Shown here piece by piece: positions 18,310 to 27,293 of a DNA stretch of 64,000 nt (position 1 is the stretch's first letter; every line of letters starts with the position of its first letter). The notes under the pieces were generated by a model. The model saw only the letters and a list, made by a program, of their open reading frames with translations. It had not been told where the DNA came from and ran no database searches. Source of the DNA: Thalassospira povalilytica (GTDB lineage Bacteria > Pseudomonadota > Alphaproteobacteria > Rhodospirillales > Thalassospiraceae). The stretch spans positions 124,001-188,000 of the forward strand of contig NZ_PGTS01000007.1 in NCBI RefSeq assembly GCF_002844235.1, read 5' to 3'. The translations under genes and the position numbers were made by a program.

Positions 18310-19920
18310 ATGAACACGAAAATGCCAGATCAGGCACGCATTGTAATTGTGGAAGATACATTGTCGCTTGCGCGTGTGTATCAAGACTACCTGCGTGCGG
18401 ATGGTCATCTGGTTGATCATGTGGTCAATGGCACGGACGCGATTGAACGATTGCGTCAAAACCCGCCCGATGTTCTGGTTCTTGATCTTGTTCTGCCTGA
18501 CATGGACGGGCGTGACGTGCTGCGCAGTGCTGCCCAGATTTGCCCGGATTGCAAAATAGTCGTCATCACCGCGCACGGATCGGTCAATGTTGCGGTCGAA
18601 GCCATGCGCGAAGGGGCATGGGACTTTTTGTTAAAGCCGTTTACTGCCGACAAATTGCGTGAAACCGTGACCAAGGCGCTGGCCGGTGCGCCGTCCATTC
18701 CCGATGGACCTGATGTCGACCTTGCCGGGGCGGACACCGACGAGATGTATTTTGACATCATCGGCGGGTCGGACAATATGCGCGACATTTATCGCATCAT
18801 TGAAAATGCCGCACCAAGCCGCGCGACCGTGTTCATTACCGGTGAATCGGGTACGGGCAAGGAACTTGCCGCCGAAGCCATTCACAGGCGATCAGAACGT
18901 TCCAAGGAACCGTTCATACCGCTGAACTGTGGTGCCATTCCCAAGGACCTGATGGAAAGCGAGATTTTCGGTCACGTCAAAGGGGCCTTTACCGGTGCGG
19001 TTTCCGACCGCGAAGGTGCGGCACACCGGGCCGAAGGCGGTACACTGTTTCTGGATGAAATCTGCGAAATGGATCTGGATCTTCAGACCAAGCTTCTGCG
19101 TTTCATCCAGACCGGCACATTCCAGAAAGTCGGTGGCAGTTCGATTGAAACAGTTGACGTGCGGTTTGTTTGTGCGACCAACCGTGATCCGCTTGAAGAA
19201 GTGCGTGCCGGGCGGTTCCGTGAAGATCTTTATTACCGTCTTCATGTGATCCCGCTTCATATGCCGCCCCTGCGCGACCGCGATAACGACATCCTTCAGA
19301 TCGCCAATTTCTATCTTCAACGCTACACCCGCGAAGAAGGCCGTGACTTCGAACAGTTCAGTCCGGAAGTATCCGCCCTGTTTGCGCGCTATACCTGGCC
19401 CGGAAATATCCGGCAGCTGCAAAACATCATTCGAAATATCGTTGTTTTGAATAACGGTACCGAAGTCACCCTTGCCATGGTGCCGCGTCCGGTCAATAGC
19501 GGGACCGAGGATGACCGTTTCGGGTCTGCGACAATCGAAGCCCCGCCGCCGCATCCGGTGGTCTCGCGTGATTCCGGGGGAAATGGCCGGCTGTGGGAAG
19601 GCGATCCCGAGGCGCTGGCCTTTCTGGCCGGGGCGCGCCAGATGCGCAAGGTTGTTGAAAACCACCAGTCAGACAAAAGCAGCCAGCTTGTCGGCACCAA
19701 CGGTGCATCGAATGACCGCATGAGCATGCCGTCGCAAGGTCTTGGCGCGCCGGGACTGGGGTTTGGTGAAATCCGGCCGCTTTGGCAGGTGGAAAAACAG
19801 GCGATTGAAGAAGCCATCGAACGTTGTGGCGGGTCCATTCCGCGCGCCGCCGATGCGCTTGGCGTCAGCCCATCAACGATTTACCGTAAAAAACAGTCCT
19901 GGGAAGAAAACGGTCTGTAA
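18310..19920 (+). CDS. Sigma-54-dependent response regulator (NtrC/LuxO type)
   Basis: The 536-residue protein has three parts. A receiver domain spans residues 10-125 with phosphoacceptor Asp59 (VLVLDLVLPDMDG). An AAA+ domain spans about 155-395 with Walker A GESGTGKE, the sigma-54 contact loop GAFTGA, Walker B GGTLFLDEI and the arginine-finger region. A Fis-type HTH closes it (IPRAADALGVSPSTIYRKK). A low-complexity linker precedes the HTH. It activates sigma-54 promoters when phosphorylated. Divergence from the STAS operon and the lone HPt gene at 22194 suggest a phosphorelay, possibly LuxO/LuxU-like. Confidence 0.93.
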   Translation: MNTKMPDQARIVIVEDTLSLARVYQDYLRADGHLVDHVVNGTDAIERLRQNPPDVLVLDLVLPDMDGRDVLRSAAQICPDCKIVVITAHGSVNVAVEAMREGAWDFLLKPFTADKLRETVTKALAGAPSIPDGPDVDLAGADTDEMYFDIIGGSDNMRDIYRIIENAAPSRATVFITGESGTGKELAAEAIHRRSERSKEPFIPLNCGAIPKDLMESEIFGHVKGAFTGAVSDREGAAHRAEGGTLFLDEICEMDLDLQTKLLRFIQTGTFQKVGGSSIETVDVRFVCATNRDPLEEVRAGRFREDLYYRLHVIPLHMPPLRDRDNDILQIANFYLQRYTREEGRDFEQFSPEVSALFARYTWPGNIRQLQNIIRNIVVLNNGTEVTLAMVPRPVNSGTEDDRFGSATIEAPPPHPVVSRDSGGNGRLWEGDPEALAFLAGARQMRKVVENHQSDKSSQLVGTNGASNDRMSMPSQGLGAPGLGFGEIRPLWQVEKQAIEEAIERCGGSIPRAADALGVSPSTIYRKKQSWEENGL

Positions 19921-19966
19921 GACATTTGCGATCCCGACAGGTCAGAAGCGGCACAAAGCTTTGCCG

Positions 19967-21055
19967 TTATGAACGAACCTGCCAGTCGTCAAGTGCGCTG
20001 ATCAGGCGTTGCCAGTCATCTGACGTACCGGGAAAGCCAAACCGGATCTTGGCGCCGTCGTGATCAAACAGCCGGACCAGAATGGCGCGCCGCGCCAGAT
20101 GATCGGCCAGTTCGGCACAATCGCCGCCATCATAATATCGAAACAGATCGGACGCCCCGCAAAGGGCAAGCGACGTTTTGGTCGTAACTTCCCGATCCAG
20201 TCGCAGACCATCGGCATGCAGACGTTGTCTGGTTCCTTGCTGCCAGTCTGTATCGGCAAATGCCCGGGTGGCAATTGTCATTGTCGGGCCGGGAATGGCC
20301 CATGGGCCAATGCGTTCGCTTAGCGATGTGACCAGATCGGGGGCCATGACAACACACCCCAACCGAATACCGGCCAGTCCGAAAAACTTGCCAAAGGAAC
20401 GCAGCACCAATGTATGGGGCATATCAGCGATCATCGGGCAGACCGACTGATCGGGCTGACAATCCATAAAGGCTTCATCAATGATCAGCCAGCTATCGGC
20501 CTGCCGGGCAAGCCGGGATAGTTCGCAGATATCCTGTACCGGGATAAGGCCGCCATCGGGATTGTTCGGATTGACAATGATGATGACAGTGCCCGGACCT
20601 GCCGATGCAAGCAGATGTTTTGCATGATCAAGACGCGCATCGGCCGCGGTTTCATGGATATGGCAGATGTGACCGGCCCGGTCCCAGCAACGCGCATGTT
20701 CGCCATAGGTTGGCCCCATGATATGCACGGCAGACACATCGACATGATCCCTGATCCAGAACGGGATGGTCTGGATCAGCGCCTGGGTCCCCGGTGCGCA
20801 GGCAAGATAGGCCGGATCGGGGATGCCGTAATATGCACAGGCAGCATCCCCAAGGGCTGCCAGTTCGGATGCCAGTGGCAGGCGTTGCCACTGAATGGCG
20901 GGGATGACATCAACCTGATAGGGACAGGGATTGATCCCGGTGGACAGATCAAGCCATTCTTCGGCCGGAATGCCGTATTTGCGTGCAGCAGCATCAATGG
21001 CGCCACCATGATTGATGGGCGCGGCCGTCCGGGATGATGTCATGTTGGGTGCCAT
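19967..21055 (-). CDS. cobC: Threonine-phosphate decarboxylase (cobalamin side chain)
   Basis: This PLP-dependent fold-I enzyme, about 362 residues long, is related to histidinol-phosphate aminotransferase. The opening INHGGAIDAAARKYGIPAEEWLDLSTGINPCPY is typical of CobC/CobD decarboxylases, which supply aminopropanol phosphate for cobalamin. The PLP lysine is in SFGKFFGLAG and the phosphate-binding Asn in NPNNPDGG. The start is uncertain: ATG at 21055 or 21043, neither with a strong ribosome-binding site. No other cobalamin genes are in the window. It is divergent from the PhyH-type gene. Confidence 0.86.
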   Translation of the reverse strand: MAPNMTSSRTAAPINHGGAIDAAARKYGIPAEEWLDLSTGINPCPYQVDVIPAIQWQRLPLASELAALGDAACAYYGIPDPAYLACAPGTQALIQTIPFWIRDHVDVSAVHIMGPTYGEHARCWDRAGHICHIHETAADARLDHAKHLLASAGPGTVIIIVNPNNPDGGLIPVQDICELSRLARQADSWLIIDEAFMDCQPDQSVCPMIADMPHTLVLRSFGKFFGLAGIRLGCVVMAPDLVTSLSERIGPWAIPGPTMTIATRAFADTDWQQGTRQRLHADGLRLDREVTTKTSLALCGASDLFRYYDGGDCAELADHLARRAILVRLFDHDGAKIRFGFPGTSDDWQRLISALDDWQVRS

Positions 21056-21185
21056 TGAAAGAGCCAAACTCGTTTTTGAACGGGCAAACCAGTGCCACAG
21101 ACCGTTTTGCCATGGCCGAACGGGACTTGCCAATAGGGCGGGTGCTGCGTATCGTCCGGCCACCTTCAATACCGGACATTTGTCG

Positions 21186-22061
21186 ATGATCACACCGAAA
21201 AACGCCATGCAGCCCGAACAGTGGCAAAAGCTTAATCCGCAATTGTCGATTTCTGATGGCGCACCAATCGGTCACGCGATTGAGGAAATCGGGGCGCGTG
21301 AAGGCGGCTTTGATGGTGGTGTGCTTTCAGACCGTTTCTGGGACGAGGGATATTTCCTGATCGAGGATGTTCTGCCGGTTGCCGAACTTGCCAAATTGCG
21401 TGACGGGATCGAAACCCTTGTTGCCAACGGCATGTCGCCCGCGCTGATCTATCTGTATGACGAGGCATGGCAGGTGTTTTTGCGCCTGCGCCCGTTACTT
21501 AGTCATTTTCTGGGCGACCGGATTGCTTTGTTGCCGCATTTCTGGGCCTGGCATGTTGATCCGGGCGAAGGCGGGCGCGGCTGGCCGCCCCATCGCGATT
21601 ATCAGGGCGAAAGCGTCATTGGCGATGACATGCTGATCAGTCTTTCACTGTGGGTGCCACTGAGCAAGGCAAGCCCGGAAAACGGCTGTATGTACGTATT
21701 GCCGCGTTGTTTCGAAAGGTGTTATGGTGCGCCGGTAATGAGGCCACAAGACGTTTTGTTGCAGGATGTCAGGGCGTTACCGGCTGAACCCGGGGCGGTG
21801 ATGGGATGGCGGCAGGATTTGTATCATTGGGGTGGCCGGGCCAGCAAACATGCCACCGAACCACGGATTAGTCTTTCGCTGGAATTCCAGAATGCGGCCT
21901 TTGACCCGCTTGCCGAGGAGCTTCTTAGTCTTGAATGTCCGCCGGCCTTTGACAAACGGCTTGTGCTGATTGCAAGCCAGTTCGAAAAATACCGGCATAT
22001 GCAGGCCATAGACGACGCCACGGTAAACTGGGCGAAAGCGGTGCTGGAACATGCATCATGA
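21186..22061 (+). CDS. Phytanoyl-CoA dioxygenase (PhyH)-family oxygenase
   Basis: This 291-residue protein carries the Fe(II)/2-oxoglutarate facial triad of the PhyH family: His136 and Asp138 in PPHRDYQGE and His214 in LYHWGGRAS, with 2-oxoglutarate-binding Arg227 in PRISLSLE. The substrate is not predictable; relatives hydroxylate lipids, ectoine or secondary metabolites. The ATG at 21186 is followed by the conserved body; the longer in-frame reading overlaps the divergent cobC start. It stands alone between cobC and the HPt gene. Confidence 0.8.
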   Translation: MITPKNAMQPEQWQKLNPQLSISDGAPIGHAIEEIGAREGGFDGGVLSDRFWDEGYFLIEDVLPVAELAKLRDGIETLVANGMSPALIYLYDEAWQVFLRLRPLLSHFLGDRIALLPHFWAWHVDPGEGGRGWPPHRDYQGESVIGDDMLISLSLWVPLSKASPENGCMYVLPRCFERCYGAPVMRPQDVLLQDVRALPAEPGAVMGWRQDLYHWGGRASKHATEPRISLSLEFQNAAFDPLAEELLSLECPPAFDKRLVLIASQFEKYRHMQAIDDATVNWAKAVLEHAS

Positions 22062-22193
22062 TGCCGCGGGGATGCGGTATTGATGTGGGGTGGTGATCCG
22101 GTTCATGGTCGGATGCAGTATCAATAATGTAGCGTCCCGGATATCGGGGATGTGTACGGTCTGAAACCACGACTTGTGACGAAAGATACATGA

Positions 22194-22535
22194 ATGGATC
22201 TGATCGATAAAAGCCGGTTCGCAGAAGTCAGTTCAGCATTGGGCAAAGAACATTTTGGGATGCTGGTCGGGTTGCTGAGCTCATCCTATCAGGAAGAACG
22301 CGCGCGACTGGTGAGTGCGGCAAGCAATCATGACAGCAAAGCCCTGCACGAAGCGGCCCACACCATCAAGGGGATGGCGGCAAATATGGCAGCAGCCAAA
22401 CTTGCCGAAGAAGCCCGCCGCCTTGAAGGATATGACGGCGCCTTTGGCGACGAGATCACTGCAAGGATTGCCGAACTCGACAAGACGGCCGATGACACGG
22501 TCGCAGCCATGAAGGCCGAACTTGGCCTGATCTAG
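22194..22535 (+). CDS. Stand-alone histidine phosphotransfer (HPt) protein
   Basis: The 113-residue all-helical protein contains one HPt domain with phosphoacceptor His56 in AAHTIKGMAANM. It would shuttle phosphate between a hybrid kinase and a response regulator such as the sigma-54 regulator at 18310; the pairing is inferred from proximity. No hybrid kinase is encoded in the window. A terminator follows about 95 bases later. Confidence 0.88.
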   Translation: MDLIDKSRFAEVSSALGKEHFGMLVGLLSSSYQEERARLVSAASNHDSKALHEAAHTIKGMAANMAAAKLAEEARRLEGYDGAFGDEITARIAELDKTADDTVAAMKAELGLI

Positions 22536-22630
22536 GTCTGATCCCAGCCTGATAAAGATGGCGCGGGGGCGCCAATGTCAGATCGGTGTCAGACCGATAT
22601 CAGATCGGCATAGCGACTGGACAGAAAACG

Positions 22631-22661
22631 CAAAGGGCAACCCGATACAGGTTGCCCTTTG
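22631..22661. terminator. Bidirectional terminator between HPt and M24-type genes
   Basis: CAAAGGGCAACC (22631-22642) and GGTTGCCCTTTG (22650-22661) are exact reverse complements around a seven-base loop, in the gap between two convergent genes. The A and T tracts are inside the stem ends, giving weak U-runs both ways. Confidence 0.75.
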
Positions 22662-22670
22662 TTTGCATGA

Positions 22671-23822
22671 TCAGCGCGTGATCAGATCAAGGCCATGGCG
22701 CGATACGCTGTCATTGCCGGTTTCGGTGACAATGACCGAATGGCCCGGACACATGGCAATCCCGCTTTCGCTGTCCATCAGGATCATATGCAGGAAGAAT
22801 ACCATGCCCGGTTCGGCAATCACCGGGTTGCCGTGATAGAACATCGGCCAGTCCATCCAGTTCGGGGCAAAGGTCGTGCCCATCGAATAGCCACAGGCAT
22901 TGAGCCGGTGGGCGCGCATTCCGGCCTTATCACAGACCTTGGCATAGGCATCAAACACCTTGCCGATCGGTTCGCCGGGGCGAAGTGCCTCGCGGCAGGC
23001 AACCAGCGCATCGGTTGCGACCTTGTGCATTTCAATATGCCGGGGCAGGGCTTTGCCAACCGGGATGGTGCGCATCATCGCCGCATGATAGTGCCGATAG
23101 GCACCCGCCCATTCCAAAGTGATCTGGTCGGTCTGGGCGATATGTTTGCGCCCGGTGAAATACCGGCACAACAAGGCATCGCGCCCGGCACCGATAATGA
23201 ATTCATTGCCCGGATAATCCCCGCCGCCTGCGAAAATAGCGCCCTGCATAGCCGCCAGAATATCGCCTTCGAATGCGCCGGGATGAACCGTATCAAGCGC
23301 AGCATCCCATGCGTCATCAGCCAATTCGGCAGCCTTGCGGATATAATCAAGTTCGGCCGGGCTTTTGACGACGCGCAATTCGGAAACCAGTCCCGATGCA
23401 TCTTTAAGCGTGCAAAAGCCGTCCAGCGCGGTTTCAAGCTTTTTGCCATTGGCCGCGGTCAGGCCATAGGCCTCATACTCGACACCAAGGGTTTTGCCGC
23501 CACAGCCGAATTCAGCCAGCATGTCGCGCAACTGGAAGGCCGGATTGACGTCAGGGCCATCGACCCAGATGCGGATATCGTCGATATCGGATGTATGTTG
23601 CGCCTGTCGCAGATCTGGTGCCCGCGTAATTAGCGCAACCCGACCGTCAACACCAAGATACAGGCACTGGAAAAACACATAGCCGAATGTGTCATACCCG
23701 GTCAGGTAAAACATGCTTTCCTGACGGAACATCAACAGCCCGTCGAGACCGGCCTTTTCGAGTTTTTCAATTGTTCGTGCGCGGCGGTTTGCCAGTTCCT
23801 GGCGTTCAAAATGCAATGCCAT
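22671..23822 (-). CDS. M24 (pita-bread fold) hydrolase with degenerate metal site
   Basis: The 383-residue protein has a creatinase N-terminal domain (residues 1-150) and an M24 catalytic fold (about 155-375), as in Xaa-Pro peptidases. By eye, the usual five metal ligands D-D-H-E-E align with Glu237, Ala248, Tyr312, His345 and Gly360, so a dinuclear metal site looks absent. Non-metal members such as creatinase, and ectoine-hydrolase-like relatives, are therefore plausible functions. The ATG at 23822 has AGGG nine bases upstream. A terminator separates it from the convergent HPt gene. Confidence 0.85.
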   Translation of the reverse strand: MALHFERQELANRRARTIEKLEKAGLDGLLMFRQESMFYLTGYDTFGYVFFQCLYLGVDGRVALITRAPDLRQAQHTSDIDDIRIWVDGPDVNPAFQLRDMLAEFGCGGKTLGVEYEAYGLTAANGKKLETALDGFCTLKDASGLVSELRVVKSPAELDYIRKAAELADDAWDAALDTVHPGAFEGDILAAMQGAIFAGGGDYPGNEFIIGAGRDALLCRYFTGRKHIAQTDQITLEWAGAYRHYHAAMMRTIPVGKALPRHIEMHKVATDALVACREALRPGEPIGKVFDAYAKVCDKAGMRAHRLNACGYSMGTTFAPNWMDWPMFYHGNPVIAEPGMVFFLHMILMDSESGIAMCPGHSVIVTETGNDSVSRHGLDLITR

Positions 23823-24112
23823 ATGACACATCCCTGATCAGTGTTTTGTTCGATGCTATCAGAGATTTCGGGGCCCCCCAACAGAAATGACATTTCAACA
23901 GCAAAGTGACGATAAAATGTAATTGTGGAAATGTTCCCGATACTTATTTTTCGTTCCATATCAGGGGTATGCCGCACATTTCCGGGAAAAACCGGGGAGG
24001 GGGAATAGAAATTCTTCCAAACTCTCCTACATGAATTGTTACGGCACTTTTACAGTTTCGGGGGAAAGCACTGTGCCGAGATCGCTTGGACCGTCCCATA
24101 AAGGAGGCAAGA

Positions 24113-24310
24113 GTGGCGAGCTTTAACAGACTCTCGAAGTCAGAACGGGAAACATCCACGTTTCGTCCCTATAGAAAGCCGGACTTCAACAAATGGCGCC
24201 GGGATGATCTTTATCATCTTGCTCAGCAGCAAGGGATCGAAGATCGCGCCAACATGTCCAACGAGGAACTTGCCCGTGCACTGAGCCGTGCACAATCGGG
24301 TTCCCCGTAA
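24113..24310 (+). CDS. Small basic protein with a SAP/Rho-N-like helical motif
   Basis: The 65-residue protein starts at GTG 24113, preceded at five bases by a full AAGGAGG ribosome-binding site, the best in the window. An alternative ATG upstream has none. The first half is basic (RLSKSERETSTFRPYRKPDFNKW). The second half, DDLYHLAQQQGIEDRANMSNEELARAL, resembles the helix-extended-helix of SAP/Rho-N domains, which bind nucleic acid. The function is unknown. A structured palindromic element lies 17 bases after the stop codon. Confidence 0.72.
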   Translation: MASFNRLSKSERETSTFRPYRKPDFNKWRRDDLYHLAQQQGIEDRANMSNEELARALSRAQSGSP

Positions 24311-24326
24311 GAGTCCCGCCCTTTAA

Positions 24327-24419
24327 CGTCAAAATCGCGTACTGTCAGGCTGTTTCAGCCTGTTTCGTGCGGTGGACAAGATGATTATTCATCTATCCGC
24401 CGACAGTACCGTTTTGACG
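24327..24419. other. Three-way-junction inverted-repeat element
   Basis: Outer stem: CGTCAAAA (24327-24334) pairs with TTTTGACG (24412-24419), and GTACTGTC (24339-24346) with GACAGTAC (24402-24409), across a 4/2-base internal loop. Inside, AGGCTG (24347-24352) pairs with CAGCCT (24356-24361). A second hairpin has GGTGGA (24371-24376) with TCCGCC (24396-24401), topped by GATGA (24380-24384) with TCATC (24389-24393). It lies in the 301-base gap 24311-24611, which holds no other recognised feature. Nature unknown: structured RNA, processed terminator or DNA element. Confidence 0.6.
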
Positions 24420-24611
24420 GTTTGTCATGTGCAAACAACAACTTGGATGGACTGCCAGATCAGGAAGATGTGGCAGTCATCATAATATTATAGGTATTCT
24501 AAATTAAATTCGCGCAGATCATTTGACCTTTGAAGCGAAATTCACTATCCGGTCGTATGGATTGCTGAAATACGGTTTTGGCTGTGGCAGCGTTTCTTCG
24601 GGGAATGAGAA

Positions 24612-25748
24612 GTGCATAGGTTGTTTTGGGCTCTGCTTGGGGTCGGTTTATTGTGTGTTGTGGCAGCGCCATTAAAAACAAACGCACAACAAAATGGGGA
24701 TCAGTCCGACCACATTCGTGTGGCCTTTATCAATCCGGGCTATGGTGATCGCGGGTTCTGGAAAGATGTTCGCGACACCATGCAGGCCGCAGCCGATCAG
24801 TTCGGCTATGAGCTGACGGTTTTTGACAGTGATCGTGACTGGAAAATGATGGTCGAAAGTGCCGAGCAGGCCTTTGCCATGCAACCACCCCCCGATTACA
24901 TCATCGCGGTCAATGAACATCAGCAAGGAACGCGCATCGTGCTCGAAGCCGAAAAGCGCGGCATTCCGGTGATCATGCTGCTGAATGATCTTACCCAGGA
25001 ACAGAAATACACCTATGGCACCCCGCGCAAGGATATCAAAAACTGGATCCTGACGCTGACACCCGATAACGAACGCGCGGGCTATGATATTGCCCAGTCG
25101 CTGATTGATGGCGCGCGCCTGGCACAAGGGGACGCGATGCCCCAGACACTGTGTCTGTTGTCAATTGCCGGGGACCGCAACACCCCGGCATCCTTGCAAC
25201 GCCTTAAGGGGCTTGATCACGCACTTAGCCGCTATCCGGTGTTGCGCGAACAGCGCCGTATCGTTGCAAACTGGTCATATGACGAAGCGTTCCGCCAGAC
25301 CGAGGCGTGGATAAAGCGTGGCGGCTGCATTGATGCGGTATGGGCGGCAAACGATAATATCGCCCTTGGCGCGATCGCCGCATTGAAAGAAGCTGGGCGG
25401 GTTCCTGGCAAGGATGTTTTTGTTGGTGGCCTTAACTGGTCAACAGAAGGCCTCGATGCCGTAACCGATGGCGAGATGACGCTGACCCATGGCGGGCATT
25501 TTTTTGCCGGTGCCTGGGTGATGGTTTTGTTGCACGATTACGTTAATGGCGTTGAATTTCTGAAAGACCATCCCGAAATAACGTTTAGAATGGAAGCTGT
25601 TACGCGCGAAAATATGGCTGACTTTAATGACATATTGTTCACGCGCGACTGGGATAAAGTTGATTTTTCCCGGTTTAGTCTTGTCAACGCGCCCGTGGGG
25701 GCAGAATATCGGTTTGGGCTTTTGTCGCACGACAAAGAACATAATTAA
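24612..25748 (+). CDS. Periplasmic sugar-type binding protein (PBP1/LuxP-like)
   Basis: The 378-residue protein has an N-terminal signal peptide (FWALLGVGLLCVVAAP, cleavage near TNAQ). It then has a two-lobed periplasmic-binding-protein fold of the ribose/LuxP class: VAFINPGYGDRGFWKDVRDTM, PDYIIAVNEHQQG and AVWAANDNIALGAIAAL. No transporter genes are adjacent. Instead a membrane diguanylate cyclase starts 47 bases downstream on the same strand. It is probably a ligand sensor for that cyclase rather than a transport component. The start is GTG. Confidence 0.85.
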   Translation: MHRLFWALLGVGLLCVVAAPLKTNAQQNGDQSDHIRVAFINPGYGDRGFWKDVRDTMQAAADQFGYELTVFDSDRDWKMMVESAEQAFAMQPPPDYIIAVNEHQQGTRIVLEAEKRGIPVIMLLNDLTQEQKYTYGTPRKDIKNWILTLTPDNERAGYDIAQSLIDGARLAQGDAMPQTLCLLSIAGDRNTPASLQRLKGLDHALSRYPVLREQRRIVANWSYDEAFRQTEAWIKRGGCIDAVWAANDNIALGAIAALKEAGRVPGKDVFVGGLNWSTEGLDAVTDGEMTLTHGGHFFAGAWVMVLLHDYVNGVEFLKDHPEITFRMEAVTRENMADFNDILFTRDWDKVDFSRFSLVNAPVGAEYRFGLLSHDKEHN

Positions 25749-25795
25749 CTGAAAGCCCAAAAATCAGGACCACTTAAAAGTGAGGGAATGCAGGC

Positions 25796-27262
25796 TTGGC
25801 TAGGCAATCGGACGAAGATGATAACGATGTGCTGGCCAGCCTGAAACTGGGAAGTACAATTGCCGCCCGGCAATTGAAATATTCCCTGTTGCTTGCTGTC
25901 GGTCTTGGTTTTCTGATCGTTGCATTTCGCGGATATCAGGATTATCGCTGGCTTGCCGAGATCTATCAGCAGGGCAATCAGCGCGTGACCGCATCCAACG
26001 TGCCGGTCGCTGTGCAGGCACTTCAGAAACGTGACCTTGACCTTGCCGATGTGATGGTTGGCGGCATGATGAGCCAGCGGTCCATTCAGCGCGTCACATT
26101 GATGACATCCGACGGTGATGTTTTTTATGAAAGACGCCGCGCGGCGGGGGAAATTCCGACGACTCATTGGGCCGAAGAACTGTTTGGCGGTTTGCAAACC
26201 ATCAGCGTGCCTGTGCGCGACCCTGATGTCGAACCCGCCACCGTCATGGGCGAAATGATCATTGAATTCAGCCCGCAGGTTTTTGTCACCGCCCTGTTTT
26301 CACGTCTGTCCTGGTCATTCCTTGCGACCATGATACTGGCAGTATTGATGGCCATCGTCTTTGCGGGCCTGAGCTATTATATCTTTTCGCGGCCTCTGGT
26401 GCGTCTTGGCAATTATCTGGTTAAATCCGACCCGACCGATGAGTCCAAGCCGATGGAGATGCCGCCATATCACCGGCATGATGATGAAATCCAGTTGCTG
26501 GGGTCTGTCACGGTCGGTCTGTTTGGCATGATCCGCGGGCAACTGGGGCAACTGCGCAAGGCACGCGACGAACTGCTTGATGCCAATGTCAATCTTGAGG
26601 CCCGCGTCGCTGCGCGAACCGAAGAATTGAATGCGGCAATGAAAAAGCTCGAAGTGCTGGCCTCGACCGATCCGCTGACCGGTTTGCCAAACCGCCGGTC
26701 CTATCTGGCGCGGTTTGAAGAAGCGATTTCTGTCTGGCGTCGCCGCGACACGCCGGTTTCGATCATTCTGCTCGATATTGACCGCTTCAAGGCGTTTAAC
26801 GACACACACGGGCATCAGGCCGGTGATGCGGTTCTGGTCGAACTGGCCAAAGTGATGCAGTCAAACCTGCGCGACATTGATCTGCCGGCCCGAATGGGCG
26901 GTGAAGAATTCGCCGTTCTGTTACCCGGCGAAGAAATCGAAGGGGCGATGAAGCTGGCAGAACGTCTGCGCGGGGCCTTTGAAAAGGCTGTTGTTGCTTT
27001 TGGCGGCCATGATCTGCACTTCACGGCAAGTTTCGGGATTGCGGGGCTTCCGTCATCTGCCGGCATGGCGAACCTTGATCACGAAACAACCATGCATATC
27101 GACGGGCTTAAAAGCTGGGACAGTGGCGATATATCGGCTGTGATGTATTCGCTGGCGGACAGTGCGCTGTATGATGCCAAGAAAAATGGCCGAAATCGTT
27201 GCGAACCCTGCGATTTCAAACAGATCCCCGAACATTCAAACCTGTCGGTTTCCGAAACCTGA
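25796..27262 (+). CDS. Membrane-bound diguanylate cyclase with periplasmic sensor domain
   Basis: The 488-residue protein has a first transmembrane helix near residues 28-45 and a periplasmic domain to about 170. A second helix lies near 178-202 (FLATMILAVLMAIVFAGLSYYIF). A HAMP-like/coiled linker precedes a GGDEF domain from about 285, with GGEEF at 368-372. It makes cyclic-di-GMP. TTG at 25796, with GAGGGA upstream, is the start. Its tight linkage to the PBP-like gene suggests the binding protein reports ligand to the periplasmic domain. Confidence 0.92.
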   Translation: MARQSDEDDNDVLASLKLGSTIAARQLKYSLLLAVGLGFLIVAFRGYQDYRWLAEIYQQGNQRVTASNVPVAVQALQKRDLDLADVMVGGMMSQRSIQRVTLMTSDGDVFYERRRAAGEIPTTHWAEELFGGLQTISVPVRDPDVEPATVMGEMIIEFSPQVFVTALFSRLSWSFLATMILAVLMAIVFAGLSYYIFSRPLVRLGNYLVKSDPTDESKPMEMPPYHRHDDEIQLLGSVTVGLFGMIRGQLGQLRKARDELLDANVNLEARVAARTEELNAAMKKLEVLASTDPLTGLPNRRSYLARFEEAISVWRRRDTPVSIILLDIDRFKAFNDTHGHQAGDAVLVELAKVMQSNLRDIDLPARMGGEEFAVLLPGEEIEGAMKLAERLRGAFEKAVVAFGGHDLHFTASFGIAGLPSSAGMANLDHETTMHIDGLKSWDSGDISAVMYSLADSALYDAKKNGRNRCEPCDFKQIPEHSNLSVSET

Positions 27263-27293
27263 TTGCAGAATGTCGATGAAGTTGACGGGCGGC

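Noticed and set aside
24327-24419. Integron attC site
   Set aside because: Stem-loop form is similar, but the conserved R and L box core sequences are not present and no integron integrase is seen.
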